DNA of 64,000 bases from Lentisphaeria bacterium. Lineage in GTDB: Bacteria; Verrucomicrobiota; Lentisphaeria; Oligosphaerales; Oligosphaeraceae. Shown piece by piece: positions 33,739 through 42,446 of the stretch (positions are counted from its first letter, which is position 1; each line of letters starts with the position of its first letter). The stretch covers positions 1 to 64,000 of the forward strand of contig JAKSPB010000013.1 of NCBI GenBank assembly GCA_024405215.1, written 5' to 3'. The notes beneath the pieces were generated by a model that was not told where the DNA came from, ran no database searches, and worked only from the letters and a program-made list of their open reading frames with translations. The translations under genes and the position numbers were made by a program.

Positions 33739-34998
33739 ATGTCAAAACTGCTGAACATTCTTTGGCTGACAGCCTTGCTGCCGATGTGCCTCATGGCGGG
33801 CACCGAGGCCAAGGTCGTGAATTTGCGCGCCGTCCCACGCACTCCGTGGAACGGAATGGTGGACATCACCTATTCCCTGGAATGCAACGACGCCAATGCC
33901 CAAATCCAACTCGCCTTCAAAGGCCATGACAACGACCGGGACGAGGACGTGGTCTTGACCACGCTCAACGGAGACGGCGTCGGCGATATGCTGCCGGCGG
34001 GAGGCCCGTACAAGACCGTCTGGGACTCCGCCAAGGACTACCCGAATGGCCATTCCTCCGACCTCCGGATTGACGTCACCGTAGCGGATGTCGTCGTGCC
34101 CCAGCCCATCACGGGGACATACCTGACAATCAACCTGCAAGACGGCTCCTACACCACTTCGGACACCGCACCGAGTCTTTCCGACAATACCTACCGCACC
34201 ACAAAGCTCCTGCTGCGAAGAGTCTCCGCCGGAAGATTCAGAATGGGCAGTTCCTCAAGCGAGGTCGGCCATCGTGCCGACGAGACGCAGCACCTGGTCA
34301 CTCTGACGAAGGACTACTACATCGGCGTCTTCGAAATGACCCAGAAGCAGTATCAGCTCATCGCGGGAAGCACCCCCTCGGAATATTCGGGGGATACGCG
34401 TCCTGTCGAAAGAGTCTCCTACGATGATCTCCGAGGCCAGACAAACGCATGGCCGACAAACGGCCATGCCGTGGACGCGGCCTCCTTCCTCGGGAAGCTC
34501 CGCGCGAAAACGGGGCTTCCTTTCGACCTGCCAACGGAGGCGCAATGGGAAAACGCCTGCCGCGCGGGCACCGCGACCGCTTTTCACACGGGAGAAAGCC
34601 TTACCGCCTTGAAAAAGGCCTACTCCGCAAATGCGGGAAGGACTTCCTTCAACGAGACGGACAAGACAGGCGGTTTTGCCGAGCATACGACGGTAGGTTC
34701 CTACACGCCAAACGCATGGGGCCTCTACGACATGCACGGAAACGTCGCCGAGTGGTGCCTGGATTCCTATGGCGACTATTCCAGCACGCCGGTCACGGAT
34801 CCCGCAGGTGCCGCCCCGAACGGCTGCAACGTCCATCGCGGCGGTCACTGGAACGGCCTGAACGGAATCTTCTACCAGCTGGACATGAACGATTACAACA
34901 ACATCGACGCCCAATACTGCCGTTCGGCGAGCCGCAGTTACGCCCCTGAAAACAGCAGGAAGAACTATATTGGATTCCGTTTGTGTCTCATTCCATGA
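33739..34998 (+). CDS. Secreted SUMF1/FGE-fold protein (copy 1)
   Basis: The 419-residue protein has a signal peptide (SKLLNILWLTALLPMCLMAG) and a 130-residue N-terminal beta domain. The SUMF1 (formylglycine-generating-enzyme-like) domain follows from about residue 155: LLRRVSAGRFRMGS, YYIGVFEMTQKQYQ, LPTEAQWENACRAG, GLYDMHGNVAEWC, HRGGHWNG and IGFRLCL. The cysteine pair used by true formylglycine-generating enzymes is not evident, because HRGGHWNGLNG has no Cys, and no sulfatase is nearby. A ligand-binding or scaffold use of the fold is therefore more likely. It shares its signal-peptide start and layout with 40645. Confidence 0.85.
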   Translation: MSKLLNILWLTALLPMCLMAGTEAKVVNLRAVPRTPWNGMVDITYSLECNDANAQIQLAFKGHDNDRDEDVVLTTLNGDGVGDMLPAGGPYKTVWDSAKDYPNGHSSDLRIDVTVADVVVPQPITGTYLTINLQDGSYTTSDTAPSLSDNTYRTTKLLLRRVSAGRFRMGSSSSEVGHRADETQHLVTLTKDYYIGVFEMTQKQYQLIAGSTPSEYSGDTRPVERVSYDDLRGQTNAWPTNGHAVDAASFLGKLRAKTGLPFDLPTEAQWENACRAGTATAFHTGESLTALKKAYSANAGRTSFNETDKTGGFAEHTTVGSYTPNAWGLYDMHGNVAEWCLDSYGDYSSTPVTDPAGAAPNGCNVHRGGHWNGLNGIFYQLDMNDYNNIDAQYCRSASRSYAPENSRKNYIGFRLCLIP

Positions 34999-35061
34999 TC
35001 CTTCCCGGAAAGGGCTTCCCATTCTCCCTAAAAAGGCTCCCTGTCCCCGACAATTCCTGAC

Positions 35062-37356
35062 ATGAACAACAAAGCATCTTACTTTCTGCGACTCCTGCTT
35101 CCGGGCGCAGTTCTCTCGGCTCTGGAACTTCTCGGAGCAACGACATCCGCCAGTTTCCCGTGGAACAACCGCGCCGTGTCCATCGTGTCCGGCACCACCT
35201 GGATCTCCCCCACGGCTTCGGGCACGAACCAAAGTGCCCTCCAGGTGGAAGGGAAGGCAGCCTCCGGCTGGACGATGCAGGCGCCCTTCTGGAACACCTC
35301 CGACGTTCAAGACGGCTGGCATACGCTTGCCCTGGCGGCCCCGGAGTCTGCCACGGCAAGCGTACTTGTCCTGAATAGCGCTTCCGTGGTCATCCACGAA
35401 GGAGAGCTGGCGGCCGACGAAGTCTGGCAGGCCGGGGTGACGCACATTGTCCGCAACTGGGTCAGAATTCCCGAAGACACGCGCCTTGTCATGGCCAATG
35501 GCGCGGTGGTAAAGTTCTGCGAAGGAACAGGGATTATCAACGACGGAACCCTCTCCGCGCTCTCCACCACCTTGACCGCCCTGGAAGACGATACCTTCGC
35601 TGGCGACACCAATCTTGACGACAAAGACAGCACGCCGGCCGAAAACACCTACGCAGTCAAGAACAACGGCGTGCTCACCGCCATCGATTGCCAGCAGTTC
35701 TATGCCACAGGCGACAGCGAATTCCACACGACGTTCATCGCGGAAGGCGCTTTCCGCGGTTGCCAGGAGATCACCCGGGCGGAGATTCCCGACGACGTGA
35801 CGGAAATCGGCGGAAATGCCTTCCAGGGATGCACGAATCTCCAGGAAATCACCTTCAACGGAAAAAAAACCGCAGTAGACGACACTGCCTTCGGCGATTG
35901 CGCCAATTTGCAGAAGGTCAATTTCCCCCATGGATTCCCCGACAAGGAGTTGAAATATACCTTCGGAAATGCCAGCCCCATGATCTACGCAAACGTGGAT
36001 CCCATACCCGAAAAATGGAATGACTACTATGTCTTTGGTTACAAAGGCAACGATAATCCGGGCAACTACATTCCCTACCCCGAAGAGGAAGGCGAACCAG
36101 GACAGGTCTTGACCTGGACGGAAGATGGAATTATCTGGCAAGCCATCCCCGTTGACGAGGAACTTGACGCGAATTCGGAAAACGCCGTCCAGAACCAGGC
36201 GGTGGCTGCCACCATCGGCGCCTTGGAAGAAACCGACAATGCTTTGCGCGGGGACATGGACGCCTTGCAGACAGCAGCAGCGAAATTGGCTGGTGCCGAC
36301 ACGGCCATGCGGAACGACATAGCCGCCTTGCAGGCCAGGGACACGGCGCTGGCAAATGCCGACGCGGCCATGCGGAATGACCTCCATGCCCTGCAAGCAT
36401 CCCATGGCGACCTGGTTGCCGCCCAGGCAAAACTCCATTCCGACATTACCGCGCTTCAGGGGAATGTCACCACATTGCAAGGCGCGAACTCGCTGATCCA
36501 AAAAGACATCGCCGACCTGCAAAAACAGGAAACCGACCTCGCCGCCGCGGATGCATCCCTCCAAACAGCGCTTGATGCCCTCAAGACAACCGTCGGCGGC
36601 ATCATGGGCATTCCCCAGGGAAAAGGCGAGGCCGGGCAGTTCCTTGCCAAGACGGAAGATGGCGTTGACTGGAAGACGCTCGAGGTGGCTGTCGATGACA
36701 CGCTGGACACCGAATCAGAACATTCCGTGCAGAACAAAGCGGTCGCGGAGGCCATCCATGCCTTGCGAGAAAATGAAAGGAATCTCGCAATGACCGACAG
36801 CGAACTGCAAAAGGCAAATGATGCTCTCAAAGGCGCTGTGGATGCCCAGGACGCTGCCCTGGCCGGCACCCGGAGTGACTTGGCCGCCCTTCAGACCACC
36901 TTGAATGGCCAGCAGACGGCCATTGCAGCCCTCCAGAGCGCGCAGGCGGATGGCAGTTCCACCTTGGAGACCCTGCAAAATACCGTTGCCACGCTAGCCT
37001 CCGCGAACCAGGAACTCACGTCTAAACTGAATGCCCTGCTGAATGTACTGGAGAACGGCGGCAAGGAATCGCAGGTCCTGACGAAGGGCGCGGATGGAAG
37101 CTATTCCTGGCAGGACGCGGGAAGCCACGGGGCCGAAGTGCTGACGCTCCACCTGGAGGAAGGCTGGAATCTGGTGGCCATGCCCGGCAATGCGATCCTT
37201 GACGAAAGCACGGAAGCGATTCTCAGGGACGTGGAGATCTTCACCTACGACCGTACGCAGCAGGTCTACCTGCACTCCGACGGCCTTGAACCGCTGGCCA
37301 GCTACTGGATGCGCGCTCCCAAGCCCTGCGCCATCCACTTCAAGGCCGCAAAATAA
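35062..37356 (+). CDS. Secreted BspA-like leucine-rich and coiled-coil fibre-type surface protein
   Basis: The 764-residue protein has a signal peptide-like start. A beta-rich segment (30-130) is followed by BspA-type LRR_5 units (about 225-310; FIAEGAFRGCQEITRAEIPDD, GGNAFQGCTNLQEITF). A long heptad coiled coil runs about 390-665 (NDIAALQARDTALANADAAM). Two segments carry a tail-fibre-like repeat: GQVLTWTEDGIIWQ with SENAVQNQAV, and GQFLAKTEDGVDWK with SEHSVQNKAV. The C-terminus (LEEGWNLVAMPG ... GLEPLASYW) is a small module also present as a remnant at 53389. It is probably a trimeric adhesin or fibre on the cell surface. It lies between the two duplicated cassettes. Confidence 0.75.
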   Translation: MNNKASYFLRLLLPGAVLSALELLGATTSASFPWNNRAVSIVSGTTWISPTASGTNQSALQVEGKAASGWTMQAPFWNTSDVQDGWHTLALAAPESATASVLVLNSASVVIHEGELAADEVWQAGVTHIVRNWVRIPEDTRLVMANGAVVKFCEGTGIINDGTLSALSTTLTALEDDTFAGDTNLDDKDSTPAENTYAVKNNGVLTAIDCQQFYATGDSEFHTTFIAEGAFRGCQEITRAEIPDDVTEIGGNAFQGCTNLQEITFNGKKTAVDDTAFGDCANLQKVNFPHGFPDKELKYTFGNASPMIYANVDPIPEKWNDYYVFGYKGNDNPGNYIPYPEEEGEPGQVLTWTEDGIIWQAIPVDEELDANSENAVQNQAVAATIGALEETDNALRGDMDALQTAAAKLAGADTAMRNDIAALQARDTALANADAAMRNDLHALQASHGDLVAAQAKLHSDITALQGNVTTLQGANSLIQKDIADLQKQETDLAAADASLQTALDALKTTVGGIMGIPQGKGEAGQFLAKTEDGVDWKTLEVAVDDTLDTESEHSVQNKAVAEAIHALRENERNLAMTDSELQKANDALKGAVDAQDAALAGTRSDLAALQTTLNGQQTAIAALQSAQADGSSTLETLQNTVATLASANQELTSKLNALLNVLENGGKESQVLTKGADGSYSWQDAGSHGAEVLTLHLEEGWNLVAMPGNAILDESTEAILRDVEIFTYDRTQQVYLHSDGLEPLASYWMRAPKPCAIHFKAAK

Positions 37357-37566
37357 TGCACCTTGCATAATCCTGCAAACGCACACAAAAATAGGCTGTT
37401 GCAAAACCGCAATCCAGGGTGCAACGGCCCATTTTTCATTTTCCCGGCCCACGTCAAACCTCAGCAAGCAAGTGCAATCTTTAGCAATTCTCTGTTCATG
37501 GAAACAACACAGCTTTCAGTATATTGTAGGAAAAGTATTTTTTCATTCCGTTTCCAGGAGAAAGCC
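37357..37566. terminator. Gap with GGCTGTTGCA-type hairpin after the fibre gene
   Basis: GGCTGTTGCA at 37394-37403 pairs with TGCAACGGCC at 37420-37429 (one wobble pair), followed by ATTTTTCATTTT. It lies about 40 bases after the stop and is the terminator of the surface-fibre gene. It belongs to the same hairpin family as 26497 and 41998. The rest of the gap holds the next gene's start region. Confidence 0.65.
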
Positions 37567-40455
37567 ATGCGTAAAGTCCTGTTCCTTCTAAGTTGCCTAG
37601 CCATCACCCTCTTCGCCGGCCCCAAGGCGCAATGGATCGCCTTCAACGAATCCTCAAGCAGCGGCAATGGCGAGACACGCTACTTCCGATATGAGTTCGA
37701 CATTCCCGACAAGGAAATCCAGTCCGCCGTCGTCTGCTTCCTTTTCGGAGGGAGCGGCACATTTTTCTATGTGAATGGCAGCAGCGCCGAAGGCAAAGGC
37801 ACGCCGGCGGACATGTATGAAGGCCGGACCTCCACCCAGCCCAAAAAGCAATTCGAGGTCAAGACCCTCCTGCTGCCTGGGAAAAAGAACGCAGTCGGCA
37901 CCAACGTGGCCAATTCCTCCTCATCGCAGTGCGGCTTCATCGCCCATCTGCTGATCACCTTCAAGGACGGCACCACCCAGGAAGTCTTTTCCGACACGAA
38001 CTGGCTGGCCTCCAAGGCCCCCGGTTCGACCGACTACCACGACTTCGCCAAGGCAGGTTTCACCGGCGGGACCTGGAGCAAGGCAAAGTCCCTCGGCGAC
38101 TGCACATCCTCCCAATGGGAAAATTACGACATGCTCCCCTTGTATGCCGGCGATGACGCGGCAACGGAGATCGCCCGCAGGAATGGCGAGTCGAAATGGA
38201 AAGAGATGGTGCAGGAAAGACTCGCCAGCGCCCCCCGGGAGGAGGCGAAGATCATCTACCAACACGGCGGCGCCTTCTTCCAGATTGGCGAAAACGAGCA
38301 AGGCGAACCCAACATCTACCGTCCTGTCCTCTACAATTGCAACGACGCGTGGAAATCCATCAATTCCCAGCCGTTCAGGGAGCAGGTCAGGAACTTCGTC
38401 GAATCGGACATCAAGCTGATCACGGTGAGCTTCGAGGCGAAGGACTTCTGGACAGGACCCGGGAAATACGACTACGACGTAGTGGACAATGCCCTGAGGG
38501 ACTTCTACGAACTCACCTGCATTGATGAAAACGGCTTCAGCGAGGAAGGCTTCAAGACACGCTTCCTCGTATCCCTGAATTTCAGCCATGGCCCCACCTG
38601 GTGGAACTCGGCATATCCCGAGGAAACGGCTAAATACGCCAGAGTGGACGTCAAGACCTCCCGGGGAAGCACCATTGACACCTTCCCCAACAACGAGAGC
38701 GGCGACTGCATCGGGAATTATCCCATTCACTCCTACGCTTCAGAACAGTGGATCAACGACTCGACCACCACCATCTCGAAATTCGTCGAGCACATCGAAA
38801 AGAGCATCTACGGAAAGCATGTCTTCGGATACCGTTTCGGCGAGGGCGTCTATTCGGAGTGGCACTACTTCGGCATGTCCGGCGCCATGCCGGATGTCAG
38901 CGCCCCCATGGTGAAGTTCTTCCGCAGCTTCCTCCGCGAGAAATACGGCGATGACGTCGCAAGGCTCCGTGCCGCCTGGAACCAGCCGAAAGCGACCTTC
39001 GAGAATGCCCTGATCCCGCCCGTGGAGATCCGTCTGAAGTATCTCGGAAACAGCCTTCGCGATCCCCGGAACGCCTGGAGCATCGACTACCTGGAATGCC
39101 TCGCCTTCGCCCAGAAAAGCCTTCTGATGGCCATGAACAAGGCAGCCAAGGACGCCTGCCAAAACCGCTGCCTGGTGGGCAACTACTGCGGATACTTCTA
39201 CGGAATGGGATATTCGGCGGAGGCCTGGCATGTCCTGAATGACGAGATCCTGGCCTCCGAGTACGTGGACTTCCAGATCGCCCCGTGCTGCTACGCCAGC
39301 GAGTTCCGCAGCGTGGGAGGATCCCAGCTGGCGCGCGGCCTGTCGGGCACCTACCGCCTCCACAACAAGGCCTGCATCATGGAGGCGGACAGCCGCACGC
39401 ACCTGGCCAACAAGGGAAGCAAGTTCGCCAACACCGTCCAGGAAAGCCTCGCCACCCTCTCCCGCGACCTGGCCCAGGCCGCCGGATACGGCTGCGCGTA
39501 CTGGTATTACGACTTCGGAAACGTCTGGTACAACTGCCCGGAAATCTTCGACTTCTTCCACAAGATCGCCGATGTCTACAATGCCATCACGGACTTCAAC
39601 TCCACGGCGGAAGTCGCCATCATCGGAGACTTCGAAAGCGCCACCTACCACGCCATCCAGGACTACAGCGGCGGACTGCCGACCTATGTCGCCACCAGCA
39701 ACCAGACCCTGGAATTGAACAAGGCCGGCGTGGTCTTCGACTCCTATTCCTTCGCCGACATCGACAATCCCGCCCTGCAGAAATACAAGATGTTCATCTT
39801 CCCGCAGCTCTTCTACATGACACCGGAAAAGCAGGCAAAGCTGGACGCAATCAAGAAGTCCGGAAAGACACTGGTCTTCCTGAATGCAGCCGGATGGCTT
39901 ACCCCGGACGGCCCCTCCGACGACTCCGTCAGGCAGACCATCGGCATGGACGTGGAAGTCAAAGAAGATGCGGCCGATCTGGAAACAAGACTCATCGACG
40001 GGGACAACAGAGGCACCACGATGAGCAATTCCGGAACGGTTTATCCCGTGCTGAATGTGACGGACGCGAACGCGACCGTCCTGGGCACTGTCACATTGAA
40101 GAAAGAAAGGACCAAGGCCAGCTCCTACGCGGTAAAGGAGGATGTGGATGGCGAAGGCTGGACCTCCTACGTGTGCGGCGCACCTTTCATCACGGCAGCG
40201 GAAATTCGCAGAATCGCAACAGCCGCAGGCGTCCATTTCTTCTGCGACAGCACCAGCGGCATCGTCTACGCCAACAGCTCCATGATCTCTTTCCATACGG
40301 GGGCGCCAGGAACGTACACCCTGAATGCGAAGTCCCCCGTGAAGTGGAAGATGGTCTATCCGGCGCAGGAGCCAAGCTTCTCCGCCACCCGGCAAGCCTC
40401 GCACACCTTCACCGCCGACAAGGCGGACACCTACATCTTCGTGATCGAACCATAA
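37567..40455 (+). CDS. Secreted GH42-like putative glycoside hydrolase (copy 2)
   Basis: The start at 37567 (MRKVLFLLSCLAITLFAG) is chosen because AGGAG lies eight bases before it and it restores the signal peptide; the longer open frame covers only the intergenic gap. The 962-residue protein parallels copy 1 over its whole length, with Glu431 in GEGVYSEW and Glu606 in CIMEADSRTHL as the likely catalytic pair. The N-terminal domain is more divergent than the catalytic part. Both copies have the same downstream partner, so this looks like a duplicated cassette that has diverged, perhaps in substrate. Confidence 0.7.
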   Translation: MRKVLFLLSCLAITLFAGPKAQWIAFNESSSSGNGETRYFRYEFDIPDKEIQSAVVCFLFGGSGTFFYVNGSSAEGKGTPADMYEGRTSTQPKKQFEVKTLLLPGKKNAVGTNVANSSSSQCGFIAHLLITFKDGTTQEVFSDTNWLASKAPGSTDYHDFAKAGFTGGTWSKAKSLGDCTSSQWENYDMLPLYAGDDAATEIARRNGESKWKEMVQERLASAPREEAKIIYQHGGAFFQIGENEQGEPNIYRPVLYNCNDAWKSINSQPFREQVRNFVESDIKLITVSFEAKDFWTGPGKYDYDVVDNALRDFYELTCIDENGFSEEGFKTRFLVSLNFSHGPTWWNSAYPEETAKYARVDVKTSRGSTIDTFPNNESGDCIGNYPIHSYASEQWINDSTTTISKFVEHIEKSIYGKHVFGYRFGEGVYSEWHYFGMSGAMPDVSAPMVKFFRSFLREKYGDDVARLRAAWNQPKATFENALIPPVEIRLKYLGNSLRDPRNAWSIDYLECLAFAQKSLLMAMNKAAKDACQNRCLVGNYCGYFYGMGYSAEAWHVLNDEILASEYVDFQIAPCCYASEFRSVGGSQLARGLSGTYRLHNKACIMEADSRTHLANKGSKFANTVQESLATLSRDLAQAAGYGCAYWYYDFGNVWYNCPEIFDFFHKIADVYNAITDFNSTAEVAIIGDFESATYHAIQDYSGGLPTYVATSNQTLELNKAGVVFDSYSFADIDNPALQKYKMFIFPQLFYMTPEKQAKLDAIKKSGKTLVFLNAAGWLTPDGPSDDSVRQTIGMDVEVKEDAADLETRLIDGDNRGTTMSNSGTVYPVLNVTDANATVLGTVTLKKERTKASSYAVKEDVDGEGWTSYVCGAPFITAAEIRRIATAAGVHFFCDSTSGIVYANSSMISFHTGAPGTYTLNAKSPVKWKMVYPAQEPSFSATRQASHTFTADKADTYIFVIEP

Positions 40456-40644
40456 CCCCACGAATTAGGAAACCATATACCTAAATTGCCGCAATTGATT
40501 GTTGATACGGACTTGTCCTATGCCCGAGGCGCAAGCCCCGGGAAAACGCAGCGCCAGGACACGCAGGCAACTTAAGTACGTAATTCCCCTAAATTACGCT
40601 GGTCGGTTCCGAGAAATTTCCATCTTCAACCATAAAGAATCACA
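40456..40644. other. Short intergenic gap between the second GH42-like and SUMF1-like genes
   Basis: The gap holds a small inverted repeat (CGTAATT ... AATTACG) around 40580-40600. No gene is evident. The corresponding gap in the first cassette is only about 50 bases and differs in sequence. Confidence 0.4.
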
Positions 40645-41934
40645 ATGTCAAAACTGCTGAACAATCTTTGGCTGGCTGTCTTTCTGCCGATGTGCCTGAG
40701 TGCGGCCGCAAATGCCCGCGTCGTGAATCTGACCGTCGCGCCGCGTACCCCCTGGAATGGGAAGATCGACGTCACCTACTCCCTGGAAGGCGACGTCCCC
40801 AATGCCAACGTCCAGCTCGCCTTCCACGCCCATGACAACGACCGGAACGAGGATGTCGCCATGCTCTCCCTTTCCGGAGACGGCATCGGCGACGCGCTGC
40901 CGCCGGGCGGCCCATACAAGACCGTCTGGGATTCCGCCGCCGATTGCCCCAAAGGCCATTCCTCCGACCTGGCCATTGACGTCACGGTTACAGAAGTCCT
41001 TGTGCCGCAGCCCGTCACGGGAACATACCTGATGATCAACCTCCTGGACGGCTCCTACACCACTTCAAACACCGCCCCCAGCCTTTCCGACAATACCTAT
41101 CGCACCACGAAACTCCTGCTGCGGAGAGTCCCGGCGGGAACCTTCACCATGGGAAGCCCCGCGAAGGAAGCCGGACGGAAAGACGACGAAACCCAGCATC
41201 GGGTGACGCTGACGAAGGACTTCTACATCGGCGTCTTCGAGATGACCCAGCAGCAGTACCAGCTCATCGCAGGCGGCAATCCCTCGGAATACACGGGCGC
41301 CGCCCGTCCGGTGGAAAGCGTCTCCTACGACGATCTCCGCGGCGAAACCTACGCCTGGCCGACGAACGGCCATTCCGTGGACGCAAAATCCTTCTTCGGA
41401 AAACTCCGCGCGAAGACGGGATTGCCCTTCGACCTGCCCACCGAAGCACAGTGGGAATACGCCTGCCGCGCAGGCTCAACGGGCGCCTTGAACACCGGGG
41501 CAAAGAATCTTTCCCCAAAACTGGACAACTGGGACAAGGATGAAGTGGCAGGCTACACCATGGATGCCGGAAGGCATTCCTTCAACCTCTCCGACCAGAA
41601 AGGCGGCTATTCCGAACACACGAAAGCGGGGTCCTATGCCGCCAACTCCTGGGGCCTCTATGACATGCATGGAAACGTCGCAGAATGGTGCCTGGATTCC
41701 TACGGAAGCTTTTCCTCCGCTGCAGTCACGGATCCCGTGGGCGCAGCGCCAAATGGCTGCAATGTGATTCGCGGCGGACACTGGAACGGCTTGAACGGAA
41801 TCTACTACGACCTGGAAAACACCAATGTGGACAACGTCGACGCCCAGTACTGCCGCTCCGCAAGCCGCAGCTACGCTCCCGGCCTCGACCGGGAAAACTA
41901 CATCGGCTTCCGGGCGTGCCTTATCCTGCCCTAA
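40645..41934 (+). CDS. Secreted SUMF1/FGE-fold protein (copy 2)
   Basis: This 429-residue paralogue of 33739 has the same order: signal peptide MSKLLNNLWLAVFLPMCLSA, beta domain, then SUMF1 domain with LLRRVPAGTFTMGS, YIGVFEMTQQQYQL, LPTEAQWEYACRAG, GLYDMHGNVAEWC and IRGGHWNGLNG. As in copy 1, the cysteine pair of active formylglycine-generating enzymes is not visible. It differs mainly in an inserted loop around residues 285-300. It is the last GC-rich gene before the repeat region and the AT-rich island. Confidence 0.85.
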   Translation: MSKLLNNLWLAVFLPMCLSAAANARVVNLTVAPRTPWNGKIDVTYSLEGDVPNANVQLAFHAHDNDRNEDVAMLSLSGDGIGDALPPGGPYKTVWDSAADCPKGHSSDLAIDVTVTEVLVPQPVTGTYLMINLLDGSYTTSNTAPSLSDNTYRTTKLLLRRVPAGTFTMGSPAKEAGRKDDETQHRVTLTKDFYIGVFEMTQQQYQLIAGGNPSEYTGAARPVESVSYDDLRGETYAWPTNGHSVDAKSFFGKLRAKTGLPFDLPTEAQWEYACRAGSTGALNTGAKNLSPKLDNWDKDEVAGYTMDAGRHSFNLSDQKGGYSEHTKAGSYAANSWGLYDMHGNVAEWCLDSYGSFSSAAVTDPVGAAPNGCNVIRGGHWNGLNGIYYDLENTNVDNVDAQYCRSASRSYAPGLDRENYIGFRACLILP

Positions 41935-41997
41935 AACAAACCTTGATCACAAAAGCGCGTAAACTACGCCTTTCCGTTTAAGATTTCCATGTGCGCC

Positions 41998-42044
41998 AAA
42001 GGGCTGCTGCCAACCCTCATTCAGAGGATGCAGCAGCCCTTTTC
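41998..42044 (+). terminator. GGCTGCTGC-type hairpin terminator
   Basis: AAAGGGCTGCTGCCAACCCT pairs with AGAGGATGCAGCAGCCCTTTT and is followed by T-rich sequence and CGCTCAAAACGGATATA. The same stem and tail occur at 26497-26539 on the minus strand, so this is a repeated terminator-like element. It ends the SUMF1 copy 2 transcript. Confidence 0.7.
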
Positions 42045-42108
42045 GTTTTACCGCTCAAAACGGATATATCGCGGTTCCCCCTTGAAAGGCAACTGCCGCT
42101 CATCAGCC

Positions 42109-42385
42109 GCGCATCCTTGCGCGGCTCGGGTGTGCCCAACCGCCCAACCGCCAAGCAGCCAAGCCTCCTGCCAAATTCCCTATTTCCTGCCTGCGCCCGC
42201 GCATCCTTGCGCGGGTCAAGTGCGCCCAACCGCCTATCCGCCGCACCCAAACACCCACCACCCCCCCTGCCAAATTCCCTATTTCCTGCCCGCGCCCGCG
42301 CATCCTTGCGCGGGTCGGGTACGCCTAACCGCCTAACCGCCTAACTGCCAAGCCGCCTATCCGCCAAGCCCAAAATAATCTTGTG
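42109..42385. repeat. Three-copy tandem repeat (90-99 bases per unit) at the left edge of the island
   Basis: Units start at 42109, 42199 and 42298 with GCGCATCCTTGCGCGG. This is part of a 7-bp-stem hairpin, complete as CCCGCGC-ATCCTT-GCGCGGG in units 2 and 3. Each unit continues with C-rich CCGCC/AACCGCC text. The first two end in CTGCCAAATTCCCTATTTCC. No gene is credible here. With the hairpin at 41998 this fills most of the 512-base gap before the first island gene. Confidence 0.8.
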
Positions 42386-42446
42386 AAAATTCAAGAAGAA
42401 TATAAAAAGCCATTATATTATAAAAAAACTACCATCTGATTTTCTT
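42386..42446 (+). promoter_or_regulatory. AT-rich probable promoter region of the island operon
   Basis: This short AT-rich leader (TATAAAAAG, TTATATTATAAAAAAAC) directly precedes the first island gene. A TTATAT/TATATTATA stretch could be a -10 region, but I cannot place a confident -35, so only a general promoter location is suggested. Confidence 0.3.

Noticed and set aside
34255-36564. A long minus-strand open frame opposite the SUMF1-like and fibre genes
   Set aside because: It is antisense to supported genes with signal peptides and domains; it is a high-GC shadow.
41989-42344. Overlapping plus-strand ORFs in the tandem-repeat region
   Set aside because: They are proline/arginine-rich translations of the C-rich repeats with no ribosome site or family resemblance.
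42109-42385. A possible CRISPR array
   Set aside because: Only three units, of 90-99 bases with variable internal sequence; no short constant repeats or cas genes.
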